NCBI RefSeq assembly: GCF_021245985.1
Contig: NZ_JAJQXA010000004.1
Span: forward strand, 248,001-312,000
DNA length: 64,000 nucleotides
Direction: 5' to 3'
Origin: Flavobacterium soyae
GTDB taxonomy: Bacteria; Bacteroidota; Bacteroidia; Flavobacteriales; Flavobacteriaceae
Shown here: one piece after another, positions 17,448-24,915 of the stretch
How the letters are laid out: the number at the start of each line of letters is the position of its first letter
Numbering within the stretch: position 1 is the first letter of the stretch
Made by a program: the position numbers and the translations under genes
Notes under the pieces: model-generated
The model's input: only the letters and a program-made list of their open reading frames with translations
Database searches by the model: none
What the model was told of the DNA's origin: nothing

Positions 17448-18821
17448 ATGGCATGTACAAGTTGTTCAACCTCAGATGGCGGCGCACCAAAAGGTTGTAA
17501 AAATAATGGGACTTGCGGCACCGACAGCTGCAATAAATTGACGGTTTTTGACTGGCTTTCTAACATGAGTCCGTCTAATGGAGAGGCGATTTTTGATTGT
17601 GTTGAGGTTCGTTTTAAAAACGGACGTAAGGAATTCTTTAGAAATTCAGAAAAATTAACTTTAAGTATTGGTGATATTGTAGCAACTGTTGCTTCACCGG
17701 GACATGATATTGGAATTGTTACTTTGACAGGAGAATTGGTCAAAATTCAAATGAAGAAAAAAGGAGTAAATCCTGATAGTAACGAGATTCCAAAAATTTA
17801 CAGAAAAGCATCTCAAAAAGATATTGACATTTGGTCTGTAGCGCGTGATCGCGAAGAACCAATGAAAGTTCGCGCCCGCGAATTGGCGATTCAGCATAAA
17901 CTAGAAATGAAAATTTCAGATATTGAATTCCAGGGAGACGGATCAAAAGCAACTTTTTACTATACTGCAAATGACAGAGTCGATTTTAGACTTTTAATTA
18001 AAGATTTTGCAAAAGAATTCAGCACCAGAGTTGAGATGAAACAAGTAGGTTTCCGTCAGGAAGCAGCTCGTCTGGGCGGAATTGGTTCTTGTGGCCGTGA
18101 ACTTTGCTGTTCTACCTGGCTTACTGATTTTAGAAGTGTCAATACATCGGCAGCGCGTTATCAGCAATTATCATTAAATCCGCAAAAATTAGCCGGGCAA
18201 TGTGGTAAACTAAAATGCTGTTTGAACTATGAGTTAGATACTTATATGGATGCATTGAAGGATTTTCCGGATTACGATACTAAATTGGTAACCGAAAAAG
18301 GAGATGCTGTCTGCCAGAAACAAGATATTTTTAAAGGATTAATGTGGTTTGCATACACTAATAATTTTGCCAACTGGCACGTTTTAAAAATTGATCAGGT
18401 AAAAGAAATTATAGCCGAAAATAAGCAAAAAAATAAAGTTTCTTCTTTAGAAGATTTTGCAATCGAAGTTACCTTAGAGCCTGAAAAAGACTTTAATAAC
18501 GCAATGGGTCAGGAAAGTTTAACCCGTTTCGATCAGCCTAAAAGAAAGAAAAAACCAAACCGTAAACGCAAAAATACTGAAAACGCAGTTGCTGCAGCAC
18601 CTGAAAAACCAAAACAGGCAAGTAATAATAACAATAATAAACCTGCTGGAGGAAATCCAAATCAGCAGCAGAATAAACAAAACAACCCAAATAAACCAAA
18701 TCATAAGAACAAGCAGAATCCGAATAAAAACAACAATTCGAACAAGCCAAATTCAAATGAAAATAAACCAGCTGAACCTAGAAAACCTATAATTATCACA
18801 AAAAATGAGAATAAAAAATAG
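17448..18821 (+). CDS. ricT: PSP1-domain protein, RicT/YaaT-like regulatory iron-sulfur subunit
   Basis: 457 residues. The N-terminus is Cys-rich (C3, C6, C17, C23, C28), a feature of the Bacteroidota branch. The PSP1 domain follows (about 40-310), with the diagnostic LGGIGSCGRELCCSTWL and LAGQCGKLKCCLNYELD segments. In Bacillus, RicT with RicA and RicF carries Fe-S clusters and governs RNase Y-dependent mRNA maturation. The last ~85 residues are an Asn/Lys/Gln-rich, surely disordered tail (runs such as NNNNNKPAGG). gldH begins 17 bases before this stop, so the two are coupled. RicT-GldH-PBP1A order is familiar from gliding flavobacteria. Confidence 0.88.
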   Translation: MACTSCSTSDGGAPKGCKNNGTCGTDSCNKLTVFDWLSNMSPSNGEAIFDCVEVRFKNGRKEFFRNSEKLTLSIGDIVATVASPGHDIGIVTLTGELVKIQMKKKGVNPDSNEIPKIYRKASQKDIDIWSVARDREEPMKVRARELAIQHKLEMKISDIEFQGDGSKATFYYTANDRVDFRLLIKDFAKEFSTRVEMKQVGFRQEAARLGGIGSCGRELCCSTWLTDFRSVNTSAARYQQLSLNPQKLAGQCGKLKCCLNYELDTYMDALKDFPDYDTKLVTEKGDAVCQKQDIFKGLMWFAYTNNFANWHVLKIDQVKEIIAENKQKNKVSSLEDFAIEVTLEPEKDFNNAMGQESLTRFDQPKRKKKPNRKRKNTENAVAAAPEKPKQASNNNNNKPAGGNPNQQQNKQNNPNKPNHKNKQNPNKNNNSNKPNSNENKPAEPRKPIIITKNENKK

Positions 18822-19284
18822 CGGGATTCTTCTTTTGGCAGCGATACTTCTTTTTTCGTGCGATAAAAAAAGAGTATTCGACGAGTACAAGTCTGTTGGA
18901 AGTGCCTGGCACAAAGACAGCGTTGTAACCTTTGACCTGCCCGTTTTAGATTCTACCAAAAAGTACAATTTGTTTGTAAATTTGAGAGATAACAACAATT
19001 ATCCTTTCAATAATTTATTTTTAATTGTGGCTATGGAAACGCCAAGCGGTTTTACAAAAGTTGATACTTTAGAGTACCAAATGGCAAATCCGGACGGAAC
19101 ATTAATGGGAAATGGTTTTTCTGATATTAAAGAAAGTAAACTATACTACAAAGAAAATGTCAAGTTTAAAGGAAAGTACAAAGTTCATATCAAACAAGCA
19201 GTTAGAGAATCAGGTAAAATTCCTGGAGTCGAGACTTTAGAAGGTATTACAGACGTAGGTTTTAGAATAGAACAAAAAGATTAG
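18805..19284 (+). CDS. gldH: Gliding motility lipoprotein GldH
   Basis: 159 residues with a lipoprotein signal (MRIKNSGILLLAAILLFSC, cysteine 19) followed by DKKRVFDEYKSVGSAWHKDS, which I recognise as the GldH start. In Flavobacterium johnsoniae GldH is needed for gliding and for chitin use, and it acts with the Gld/T9SS machinery in the envelope. Its ATG lies inside ricT (17-base overlap), and the penicillin-binding protein gene follows after 10 bases. This is one of the best taxonomic markers in the window. Confidence 0.92.
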   Translation: MRIKNSGILLLAAILLFSCDKKRVFDEYKSVGSAWHKDSVVTFDLPVLDSTKKYNLFVNLRDNNNYPFNNLFLIVAMETPSGFTKVDTLEYQMANPDGTLMGNGFSDIKESKLYYKENVKFKGKYKVHIKQAVRESGKIPGVETLEGITDVGFRIEQKD

Positions 19285-19294
19285 AAAAATAGTT

Positions 19295-21601
19295 ATGGCT
19301 GCTAAAAAAAACAATCAAACCAATACCGTAAAGGATATTAATTACTACAAAAAAAAATTCTGGAGAATTTTTGCCTATTCGCTTTTAGGCGTTCTGGCTT
19401 TCTTCTTATTTGCCTCTTGGGGATTTTTTGGTTCAATGCCTTCTTTTGAAGACTTAGAAAACCCAGATTCTAATTTGGCTACCGAAATTATTTCTTCAGA
19501 TGGAGTTGTAATTGGTAAATATTTCAAAACTAACAGATCGCAGCTTAAATACTCCGATTTACCAAAAAGCTTAGTTGAAGCTTTAGTTGCTACAGAAGAT
19601 GCTCGTTTTTACGAACATTCAGGAATTGACGGACGTGGAACTCTAAGAGCCGTTTCTAGTTTAGGAACAAACGGTGGAGCGAGTACATTAACGCAGCAGC
19701 TTGCAAAACAATTATTTCATGGCGAAGGTTCGAAGTTTCTTCCTTTTAGAATTGTACAAAAAATAAAAGAATGGATTATTGCCATTCGTTTGGAAAGACA
19801 ATATACCAAGAATGAAATCCTTGCTATGTACTGCAACGTTTACGACTTTGGGAATTATTCTGTTGGAGTAAGTTCTGCAGCACAGACTTATTTCTCAAAA
19901 GATCCAAAAGATTTAACAATGGACGAATCAGCTATTTTGGTTGGAATGTTCAAAAACTCAGGATTATACAATCCGGTTAGAAATCCTGAAGGAGTTAAGA
20001 ATCGTCGTAATGTTGTGCTTTCGCAGATGGCAAAAGCAAAAATGATTACTGAGGCTGAAAAAGAAAGATTACAGGCTTTACCAATCGCGTTGAAATTCAA
20101 ATTAGAAAGCCACCGTGAAGGAACGGCAACATATTTTAGAGAATATCTTCGTGATTACATGAAAAAATGGGTTACTGAAAATAAAAAACCAGACGGATCT
20201 GATTATGATATTTACAAAGATGGTTTAAGAATTTACACTACCATCGATTCAAGAATGCAGCAATATGCAGAAGAGGCAGTTTCTGAGCATATGAAAAATT
20301 TGCAGCAGCAGTTTTTTATTGAAATGAAAAACAATAAAAATGCACCTTTCGTAAATATTACACAAGCAGAGACAGACAGAATCATGATGCAGGCAATGAA
20401 AAATTCTGTTCGCTGGGCGCAAATGAAAGAAATGGATAAAAGCGAAGATGATATTATTGCTTCTTTCAAAGTAAAAACAAGAATGCGTGTGTTTACCTGG
20501 AAAGGAGAACGCGATACAATTATGACACCGCTTGATTCTATTCGTTATTACAAACATTTCCTGCAGTCAGGATTAATGGCAATGGAACCTCAAACAGGAA
20601 ATATTAAAGCCTGGGTTGGAGGAATCAATTACAAATATTTCCAATACGATCACGTAGGTCAGGGAGCAAGACAAGTAGGTTCTACATTCAAACCTTTTGT
20701 TTATGCAACGGCGATTGAAGAATTAAATATGTCTCCTTGCGACTCTATTCTTGACGGGCCATTTATGATTCATAAAGGACGCCACCACGTAACAGAAGAC
20801 TGGGAACCAAGAAACTCTGACAACAGATACCGCGGAATGGTAACTTTAAAACAAGGTTTGGCAAACTCGATCAATACAGTTTCTGCAAAATTGATTGACA
20901 GAACTGGTCCTGAAGCCGTTGTAGATTTGACTAGAAAATTAGGTGTAAAAACTGAAATTCCGGTACAGCCTTCAATCGCATTAGGAGCTGTAGATATTAC
21001 TGTTGAAGATATGGTTGCAGCTTACAGCACATTTGCAAATCAGGGAGTTTATGTAAAACCTCAGTTTTTAAGCCGAATTGAAAACAAAAGCGGCGAGGTT
21101 ATTTACGAGCCAATTCCAGAATCTCACGACGTTTTAAATAAAGATATTGCCTTTGCAGTAATCAAATTATTAGAAGGTGTAACAGAAACCGGTTCTGGAG
21201 CACGTTTACGTACGCAGGGCGGAGGAAGCGGAGATAACCGCTGGACAGGATATCCATATATGTTCAAAAACCCAATTGCTGGTAAAACAGGAACAACACA
21301 AAACCAGTCAGACGGTTGGTTTATGGGAATGGTTCCAAACTTAGTAACCGGAGTTTGGGTAGGATGTGAAGACCGTTCAGCACGTTTCAAAAGCTTAACC
21401 TACGGACAAGGTGCAACTGCAGCGTTACCAGTTTGGGCTTATTTCATGAAACTTTGTTATAAAGATGAAAACCTTCAAATCTCAAAATCAGAATTTGAAC
21501 GTCCGGCAAATCTTTCTATAAAAGTAGATTGTTACCAAAGACCAGCTGTTGTAAAAGATACAACAGAAACAGAGCAAAATACAGACGAATTTGAACTATA
21601 G
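19295..21601 (+). CDS. Penicillin-binding protein 1A (bifunctional class A)
   Basis: 768 residues: a short cytoplasmic N-terminus, one membrane anchor (about 24-46), a GT51 glycosyltransferase (about 60-245) with the catalytic glutamate of ATEDARFYEHSG (E101) and GGASTLTQQLAKQLF (127-141), then the transpeptidase with STFK (463-466), SIN (525-527) and KTGT (664-667). It polymerises and crosslinks peptidoglycan. An insertion-like basic/helical segment (about 325-400) separates the two catalytic halves. It is the third gene of the ricT-gldH unit and is closed by a strong terminator. Confidence 0.95.
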   Translation: MAAKKNNQTNTVKDINYYKKKFWRIFAYSLLGVLAFFLFASWGFFGSMPSFEDLENPDSNLATEIISSDGVVIGKYFKTNRSQLKYSDLPKSLVEALVATEDARFYEHSGIDGRGTLRAVSSLGTNGGASTLTQQLAKQLFHGEGSKFLPFRIVQKIKEWIIAIRLERQYTKNEILAMYCNVYDFGNYSVGVSSAAQTYFSKDPKDLTMDESAILVGMFKNSGLYNPVRNPEGVKNRRNVVLSQMAKAKMITEAEKERLQALPIALKFKLESHREGTATYFREYLRDYMKKWVTENKKPDGSDYDIYKDGLRIYTTIDSRMQQYAEEAVSEHMKNLQQQFFIEMKNNKNAPFVNITQAETDRIMMQAMKNSVRWAQMKEMDKSEDDIIASFKVKTRMRVFTWKGERDTIMTPLDSIRYYKHFLQSGLMAMEPQTGNIKAWVGGINYKYFQYDHVGQGARQVGSTFKPFVYATAIEELNMSPCDSILDGPFMIHKGRHHVTEDWEPRNSDNRYRGMVTLKQGLANSINTVSAKLIDRTGPEAVVDLTRKLGVKTEIPVQPSIALGAVDITVEDMVAAYSTFANQGVYVKPQFLSRIENKSGEVIYEPIPESHDVLNKDIAFAVIKLLEGVTETGSGARLRTQGGGSGDNRWTGYPYMFKNPIAGKTGTTQNQSDGWFMGMVPNLVTGVWVGCEDRSARFKSLTYGQGATAALPVWAYFMKLCYKDENLQISKSEFERPANLSIKVDCYQRPAVVKDTTETEQNTDEFEL

Positions 21602-21623
21602 TTTAAGTTTGGTTTTTTAAATA

Positions 21624-21675
21624 ATAAATCCTCTTGTGATCTTCTAAGTATGGAAGAATACAAGAGGATTTTTTT
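21624..21675 (+). terminator. Intrinsic terminator after the PBP1A gene
   Basis: AAATCCTCTTGT pairs with ACAAGAGGATTT, with an inner CTTC/GAAG pairing, and is followed by a long T-run. It terminates the ricT-gldH-PBP operon. Confidence 0.88.
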
Positions 21676-21835
21676 TTGGAATACAATTTTTTTTGAGACG
21701 TCGTTATAAAACATGTTGCTTAACTCCGTTAGGAGTTAAATATCGGTAGCTGGCAGTAATGAAGATTTCGAAGGTGTCCCGTAGGGACTACATCTTTTCA
21801 GATTCCTGATAAACTTCACGTATAGTCCCTTCGGG

Positions 21836-22080
21836 CAATGTCATTAAGTTTAGGAAAAATCTATAACGCTATGGCGAATAAATCTCTCGCAAAGACGCCA
21901 AGTCGTAAAGGTTTTGTCATTTCGACCGAAGGGAGAAATCACACTAGAAACTCCTCATGCATAATCGCCAATCTTTGTCGAGTCTCGAGTGCGATTTCTC
22001 CCTTCGGTCGAAATGACAATATTGCGTTAAGGCTTTGAGAAATTAATTTTATTCTCTAAAAGCTTAACTTAATGACATTG
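21836..22080 (-). mobile_element. MITE copy 1, 245 bp, 9-bp target duplication CCCTTCGGG
   Basis: The element begins CAATGTCATTAAGTT and ends with its complement AACTTAATGACATTG; it is flanked on both sides by CCCTTCGGG (21827-21835 and 22081-22089). Removing it restores the perfect hairpin GTCCCTTCGGGAC of the host repeat. It encodes no transposase. Its right end (about 38 bases, read inward) matches the left end of the copy at 63265, so it lies in the opposite orientation. Its interior has itself received the 104-base inverted repeat at 21915-22018. Confidence 0.85.
21915..22018. repeat. 104-bp inverted repeat, family with variable stem (copy A)
   Basis: A 26-base perfect inverted repeat (21915-21940 and 21993-22018) opens TGTCATTTCGACCGAAGGGA. 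The loop contains ACTAGAAACTCC, ATGCATAATCGCCAATCTTTG and CTCGAGTGC, shared in part with the copies at 43830 and 60777. It sits within MITE copy 1. Any open frame through it is spurious. Confidence 0.85.
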
Positions 22081-22255
22081 CCCTTCGGGACAAAAAACAC
22101 TACGACCAATAAATTTTCTACCGATATTTAATCTATACGAGATGTCTTTATATACAGCTAAAATAAAATTCATCAAAATGATTACGAAATCGATATAATT
22201 AAATCTAAAAATCTTATTTTTATCAAAAATATTACAGTAATAAAGACCATTTGTT

Positions 22256-22957
22256 ATGATAACAAAAAAAGTTAATAATGTTCAGGATGCTATTGCAGGA
22301 ATTGAAACCGGAATGACAGTTATGTTTGGCGGATTTGGTTTATGTGGAATTCCCGAAAATACAATTGCAGCATTGGTAAACACCCAAATTTCAGATTTAA
22401 CTTGTATTTCAAACAATGCAGGTGTAGACAATTTTGGTTTAGGACTGCTTTTGCAGAAGAAACAGATCAAAAAAATGATTTCATCTTATGTAGGTGAAAA
22501 TGCAGAGTTCGAGCGCCAAATGCTTTCGGGAGAATTGGAAGTTGAATTAACGCCACAAGGAACTTTGGCAGAAAGATGCCGCGCCGCTCAAGCCGGAATT
22601 CCTGCCTTTTTTACTCCAGCCGGTTACGGAACTGAAGTTGCCGAAGGAAAAGAAGTCCGTGAATTCAACGGTAAAATGCACATCATGGAAGAAGCTTTCA
22701 AAGCCGATTTCTCGATTGTAAAAGCATGGAAAGGTGACGAAGCCGGAAACCTAATTTTTAAAGGAACAGCCAGAAACTTTAATGCTTGTATGGCTGGTGC
22801 CGGAAAAATTACCATTGCCGAAGTTGAAGAACTAGTTCCCGTTGGAACTTTAGATCCAAATCAAATTCATATTCCGGGAATTATGGTACAGCGTATCTTT
22901 CAGGGAGAAAAGTTTGAAAAGAGAATTGAGCAGCGCACCGTAAGAGTAAAGAATTAG
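22256..22957 (+). CDS. scoA: 3-oxoacid CoA-transferase, subunit A
   Basis: 233 residues of the CoA-transferase family I alpha subunit: [32 protein letters not shown] (the glycine-rich N-terminal signature), then [11 protein letters not shown] and TPAGYGTEV. With subunit B it transfers CoA from succinyl-CoA to a 3-oxoacid such as acetoacetate, allowing use of ketone bodies, butyrate or branched-chain breakdown products. Subunit B follows after 83 bases that carry a small AATTAGATAAT/ATTATCTAATT inverted repeat. Substrate preference (acetoacetate versus 3-oxoadipate) cannot be read from the sequence; no aromatic pathway gene is near. Confidence 0.9.
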   Translation: MITKKVNNVQDAIAGIETGMTVMFGGFGLCGIPENTIAALVNTQISDLTCISNNAGVDNFGLGLLLQKKQIKKMISSYVGENAEFERQMLSGELEVELTPQGTLAERCRAAQAGIPAFFTPAGYGTEVAEGKEVREFNGKMHIMEEAFKADFSIVKAWKGDEAGNLIFKGTARNFNACMAGAGKITIAEVEELVPVGTLDPNQIHIPGIMVQRIFQGEKFEKRIEQRTVRVKN

Positions 22958-23040
22958 ATAATCAGAAAATGTGATAATTAGATAATTATTTAGATTACGC
23001 AAAGTACATTATCTAATTTCCAAATTGACACATTAAAAGT

Positions 23041-23697
23041 ATGGCACTTAGTAAAGAAGATATAGCGAAGAGAATCGCGAAAGAAGTTAAAGACCGATAT
23101 TTTGTAAACCTTGGGATTGGGATTCCAACTTTGGTTGCAAATTATGTCAGAGAAGATATTGCTGTTGAATTTCAAAGTGAAAACGGAGTTTTGGGAATGG
23201 GACCTTTTCCTTTTGAAGGCGAAGAGGATGCGGATATTATTAATGCAGGAAAACAGACTATTACAACATTGCCGGGAGCCAGTTTTTTTGATTCGGCGTT
23301 TAGTTTTGGAATGATCCGCAGCCAGAAAGTAGATTTAACTATTTTAGGCGCAATGGAAGTTTCTGAAAACGGAGATATTGCCAATTGGAAAATTCCGGGA
23401 AAAATGGTAAAAGGAATGGGAGGCGCAATGGATTTAGTAGCTTCCGCCGAAAATATAATTGTTGCGATGATGCATGTGAACAAGGCAGGAGAATCTAAAA
23501 TCTTAAAAAAATGTACTTTGCCATTAACTGGCGTAGGATGCGTCAAAAAGATTGTAACAGAACTTGCAGTTATCGAAGTAACAGAAAAAGGTTTTAAGCT
23601 CTTAGAACGAGCGCCAGGTATTTCAGTTGAGCATATTGTTGCTTCAACCGAAGCAGATTTGATAATTGAAGGCGAAATTCCCGAAATGGATATCTGA
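23041..23697 (+). CDS. scoB: 3-oxoacid CoA-transferase, subunit B
   Basis: 218 residues of the beta subunit. The catalytic glutamate is E47 in QSENGVLGMGPFP, the family signature, which forms the glutamyl-CoA thioester. LGIGIPTLVANY (24-35) and GASFFDSAFSFGMIR are also typical. It pairs with the gene immediately upstream in a heterotetramer. The family-average length and intact catalytic loop argue for a functional enzyme. A palindromic region with a hairpin terminator follows. Confidence 0.92.
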   Translation: MALSKEDIAKRIAKEVKDRYFVNLGIGIPTLVANYVREDIAVEFQSENGVLGMGPFPFEGEEDADIINAGKQTITTLPGASFFDSAFSFGMIRSQKVDLTILGAMEVSENGDIANWKIPGKMVKGMGGAMDLVASAENIIVAMMHVNKAGESKILKKCTLPLTGVGCVKKIVTELAVIEVTEKGFKLLERAPGISVEHIVASTEADLIIEGEIPEMDI

Positions 23698-23772
23698 TTT
23701 TAATCTTTCAACTAATTTATTAAAGTTGCTAGTTTAATAATTCAATAAATAAATCGGCTCTAAAAAAGTTTA

Positions 23773-23886
23773 GAGGCTGTCTCAAAAGTAAAATCAAGCT
23801 GTTGAGAATCGCGTAAATGGAAAATTTCTCCGATAGGTATCCGAATAAAAAAGAGGTTGTCTCGACTTTTGAGACAGCCTCATTTT
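23773..23886. terminator. Terminator hairpin inside a longer inverted repeat
   Basis: GAGGCTGTCTCAAAAGT (23773-23789) is repeated exactly in inverse orientation at 23865-23881. The right part also folds on itself (GAGGTTGTCTC-gactttt-GAGACAGCCTC, 23853-23881) and is followed by T-rich sequence, so it can end the scoAB transcript. The two alternative pairings would be mutually exclusive. Confidence 0.7.
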
Positions 23887-23920
23887 TTCTGGCAGATTTT
23901 ATTATTCTGCTGCCAATATT

Positions 23921-24014
23921 TAACTCCTAACGGAGTAACAAAAAAATATCTCGGAGAGATTACATATTGGTAGAAATCAGTTTATTCATGTCAATTTTGT
24001 CCCGTAGAGACTAC
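23921..24014. repeat. Palindromic modules ACTCC/GGAGT and GTCCC-type
   Basis: ACTCCtaacGGAGT (about 23923-23936), ATCTCggaGAGAT (about 23948-23960), TTGGTAGAAATC and GTCCCGTAGAGACTACA (about 23999-24015) follow the same order as the host repeat at 21722. This is the unoccupied relative of that element. The rest of the 24015-24151 gap holds only a short AGATTCTC/GAGAATCT hairpin (about 24053-24080) with a T-run, a possible terminator. Confidence 0.6.
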
Positions 24015-24151
24015 ACTTTATTAACTAGCAACTTGAATTAATTTATATAAAAGAGAATCTTTCATAATGAAGATTCTCTTTTTTTATAATTTTAGACCCA
24101 ATAACAAGTAATCTTTTATTTAGATTTGCTGTGAACTAAAAACACGCACAT

Positions 24152-24589
24152 TTGGAAAAGTTTGAAATAGATATTAAATGGGGAAGCTATTTTTTTATAG
24201 CAAATATGACCATTTCGATTATAATAGTGTCGTTAATGTGTTTAATTAATATTTACAGTTTAGTATATTTATCAGACTTTCTTATACCGCTTTTTATCGT
24301 TCAACTGATTTATTTTACTATTAAAGCTATCAGAGAAAACAATAAATATCATTTAAATAAAGGTTTTCGAAAGATTTTTATATTTGTCAGGCTTTTGGTT
24401 TTCTATTACTTATTGGCTATGTTTTCAAATACAACAACAAATGAGTCGAGTAGTTCTACTTTCTTCTTATTTCTTCCTTATAGAAAAAAGGATATTTCTG
24501 AATTAGTTGAAGATGATTCAAATAGAGATGATGAAATTACATTGAAAGAGTTTATCATTAGATTAAAAAGAAAGTTTTCCAGAGCATAA
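24152..24589 (+). CDS. Small hypothetical membrane protein
   Basis: Up to 145 residues. The only upstream start is TTG 24152 (MEKFEIDIKWGSYFF); the first ATG gives MTISIIIVSLMCLI 18 residues later. Three hydrophobic segments are visible (about 14-34, 38-57 and 76-94), then a Ser-rich turn and an acidic/basic cytoplasmic tail (DDSNRDDEITLKEFIIRLKRKFSRA). No family recognised. It is a single gene between repeats and a strong terminator. The start is uncertain and expression unproven, but codon use and hydrophobic pattern look genuine. Confidence 0.5.
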   Translation: MEKFEIDIKWGSYFFIANMTISIIIVSLMCLINIYSLVYLSDFLIPLFIVQLIYFTIKAIRENNKYHLNKGFRKIFIFVRLLVFYYLLAMFSNTTTNESSSSTFFLFLPYRKKDISELVEDDSNRDDEITLKEFIIRLKRKFSRA

Positions 24590-24611
24590 TCAATTTGTAC
24601 ATATTAAGAAT

Positions 24612-24640
24612 AAAAAAACCGCCCAAAAGGCGGTTTTTTT
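24612..24640. terminator. Intrinsic terminator, GC stem with A/T runs
   Basis: AAAAAAACCGCC-caaaa-GGCGGTTTTTTT is an ideal bidirectional rho-independent terminator following the small membrane protein gene. Confidence 0.9.
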
Positions 24641-24915
24641 ATTTCTATTTTGACCAATTTGAAGCCTTTTGTCTGTATTTCAGTACATTAAAAATAATTG
24701 ATATATTAATTTTCGCACATATTTGTTGATAAATTCTTATGCTTTGTTATATAAAAGTTAAATTTACGTAAAAAATGTTGCATTTTATCGATTAACAGCA
24801 AATTTTACCGATTATCTAACAAAATTGAGATACTTTTATTTGAAATTCAAGTATTTACTTACTTTAATTGATTTTCGAAAATTATTTTAACCAAACCTAA
24901 AAACCCCCACTTATT

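Larger units (their letters stand above)
21722..22131. repeat. Composite palindromic repeat hosting a nested MITE
   Basis: The outer arms are TTAAATATCGGTAG at 21736-21749 and CTACCGATATTTAA at 22118-22131. Hairpin modules inside are ACTCCgttaGGAGT (about 21723-21736) and GTCCCgtaGGGAC (about 21776-21788). The module GTCCC-TTC-GGGAC is split by the 245-base element at 21836-22080. A related, uninterrupted set of modules (ACTCCTAACGGAGT, then a GTCCCGTAGAGAC) lies at 23921-24014. Confidence 0.75.

Noticed and set aside
17694..18756. Long open frames antisense to ricT
   Set aside because: They mirror the Lys/Asn/Gln-rich tail and the coding frame of ricT and contain no domain-like sequence.
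21838..22038. 66-codon open frame starting MSLSLGK
   Set aside because: It lies wholly inside the MITE and the 104-bp inverted repeat, with no protein-like composition.
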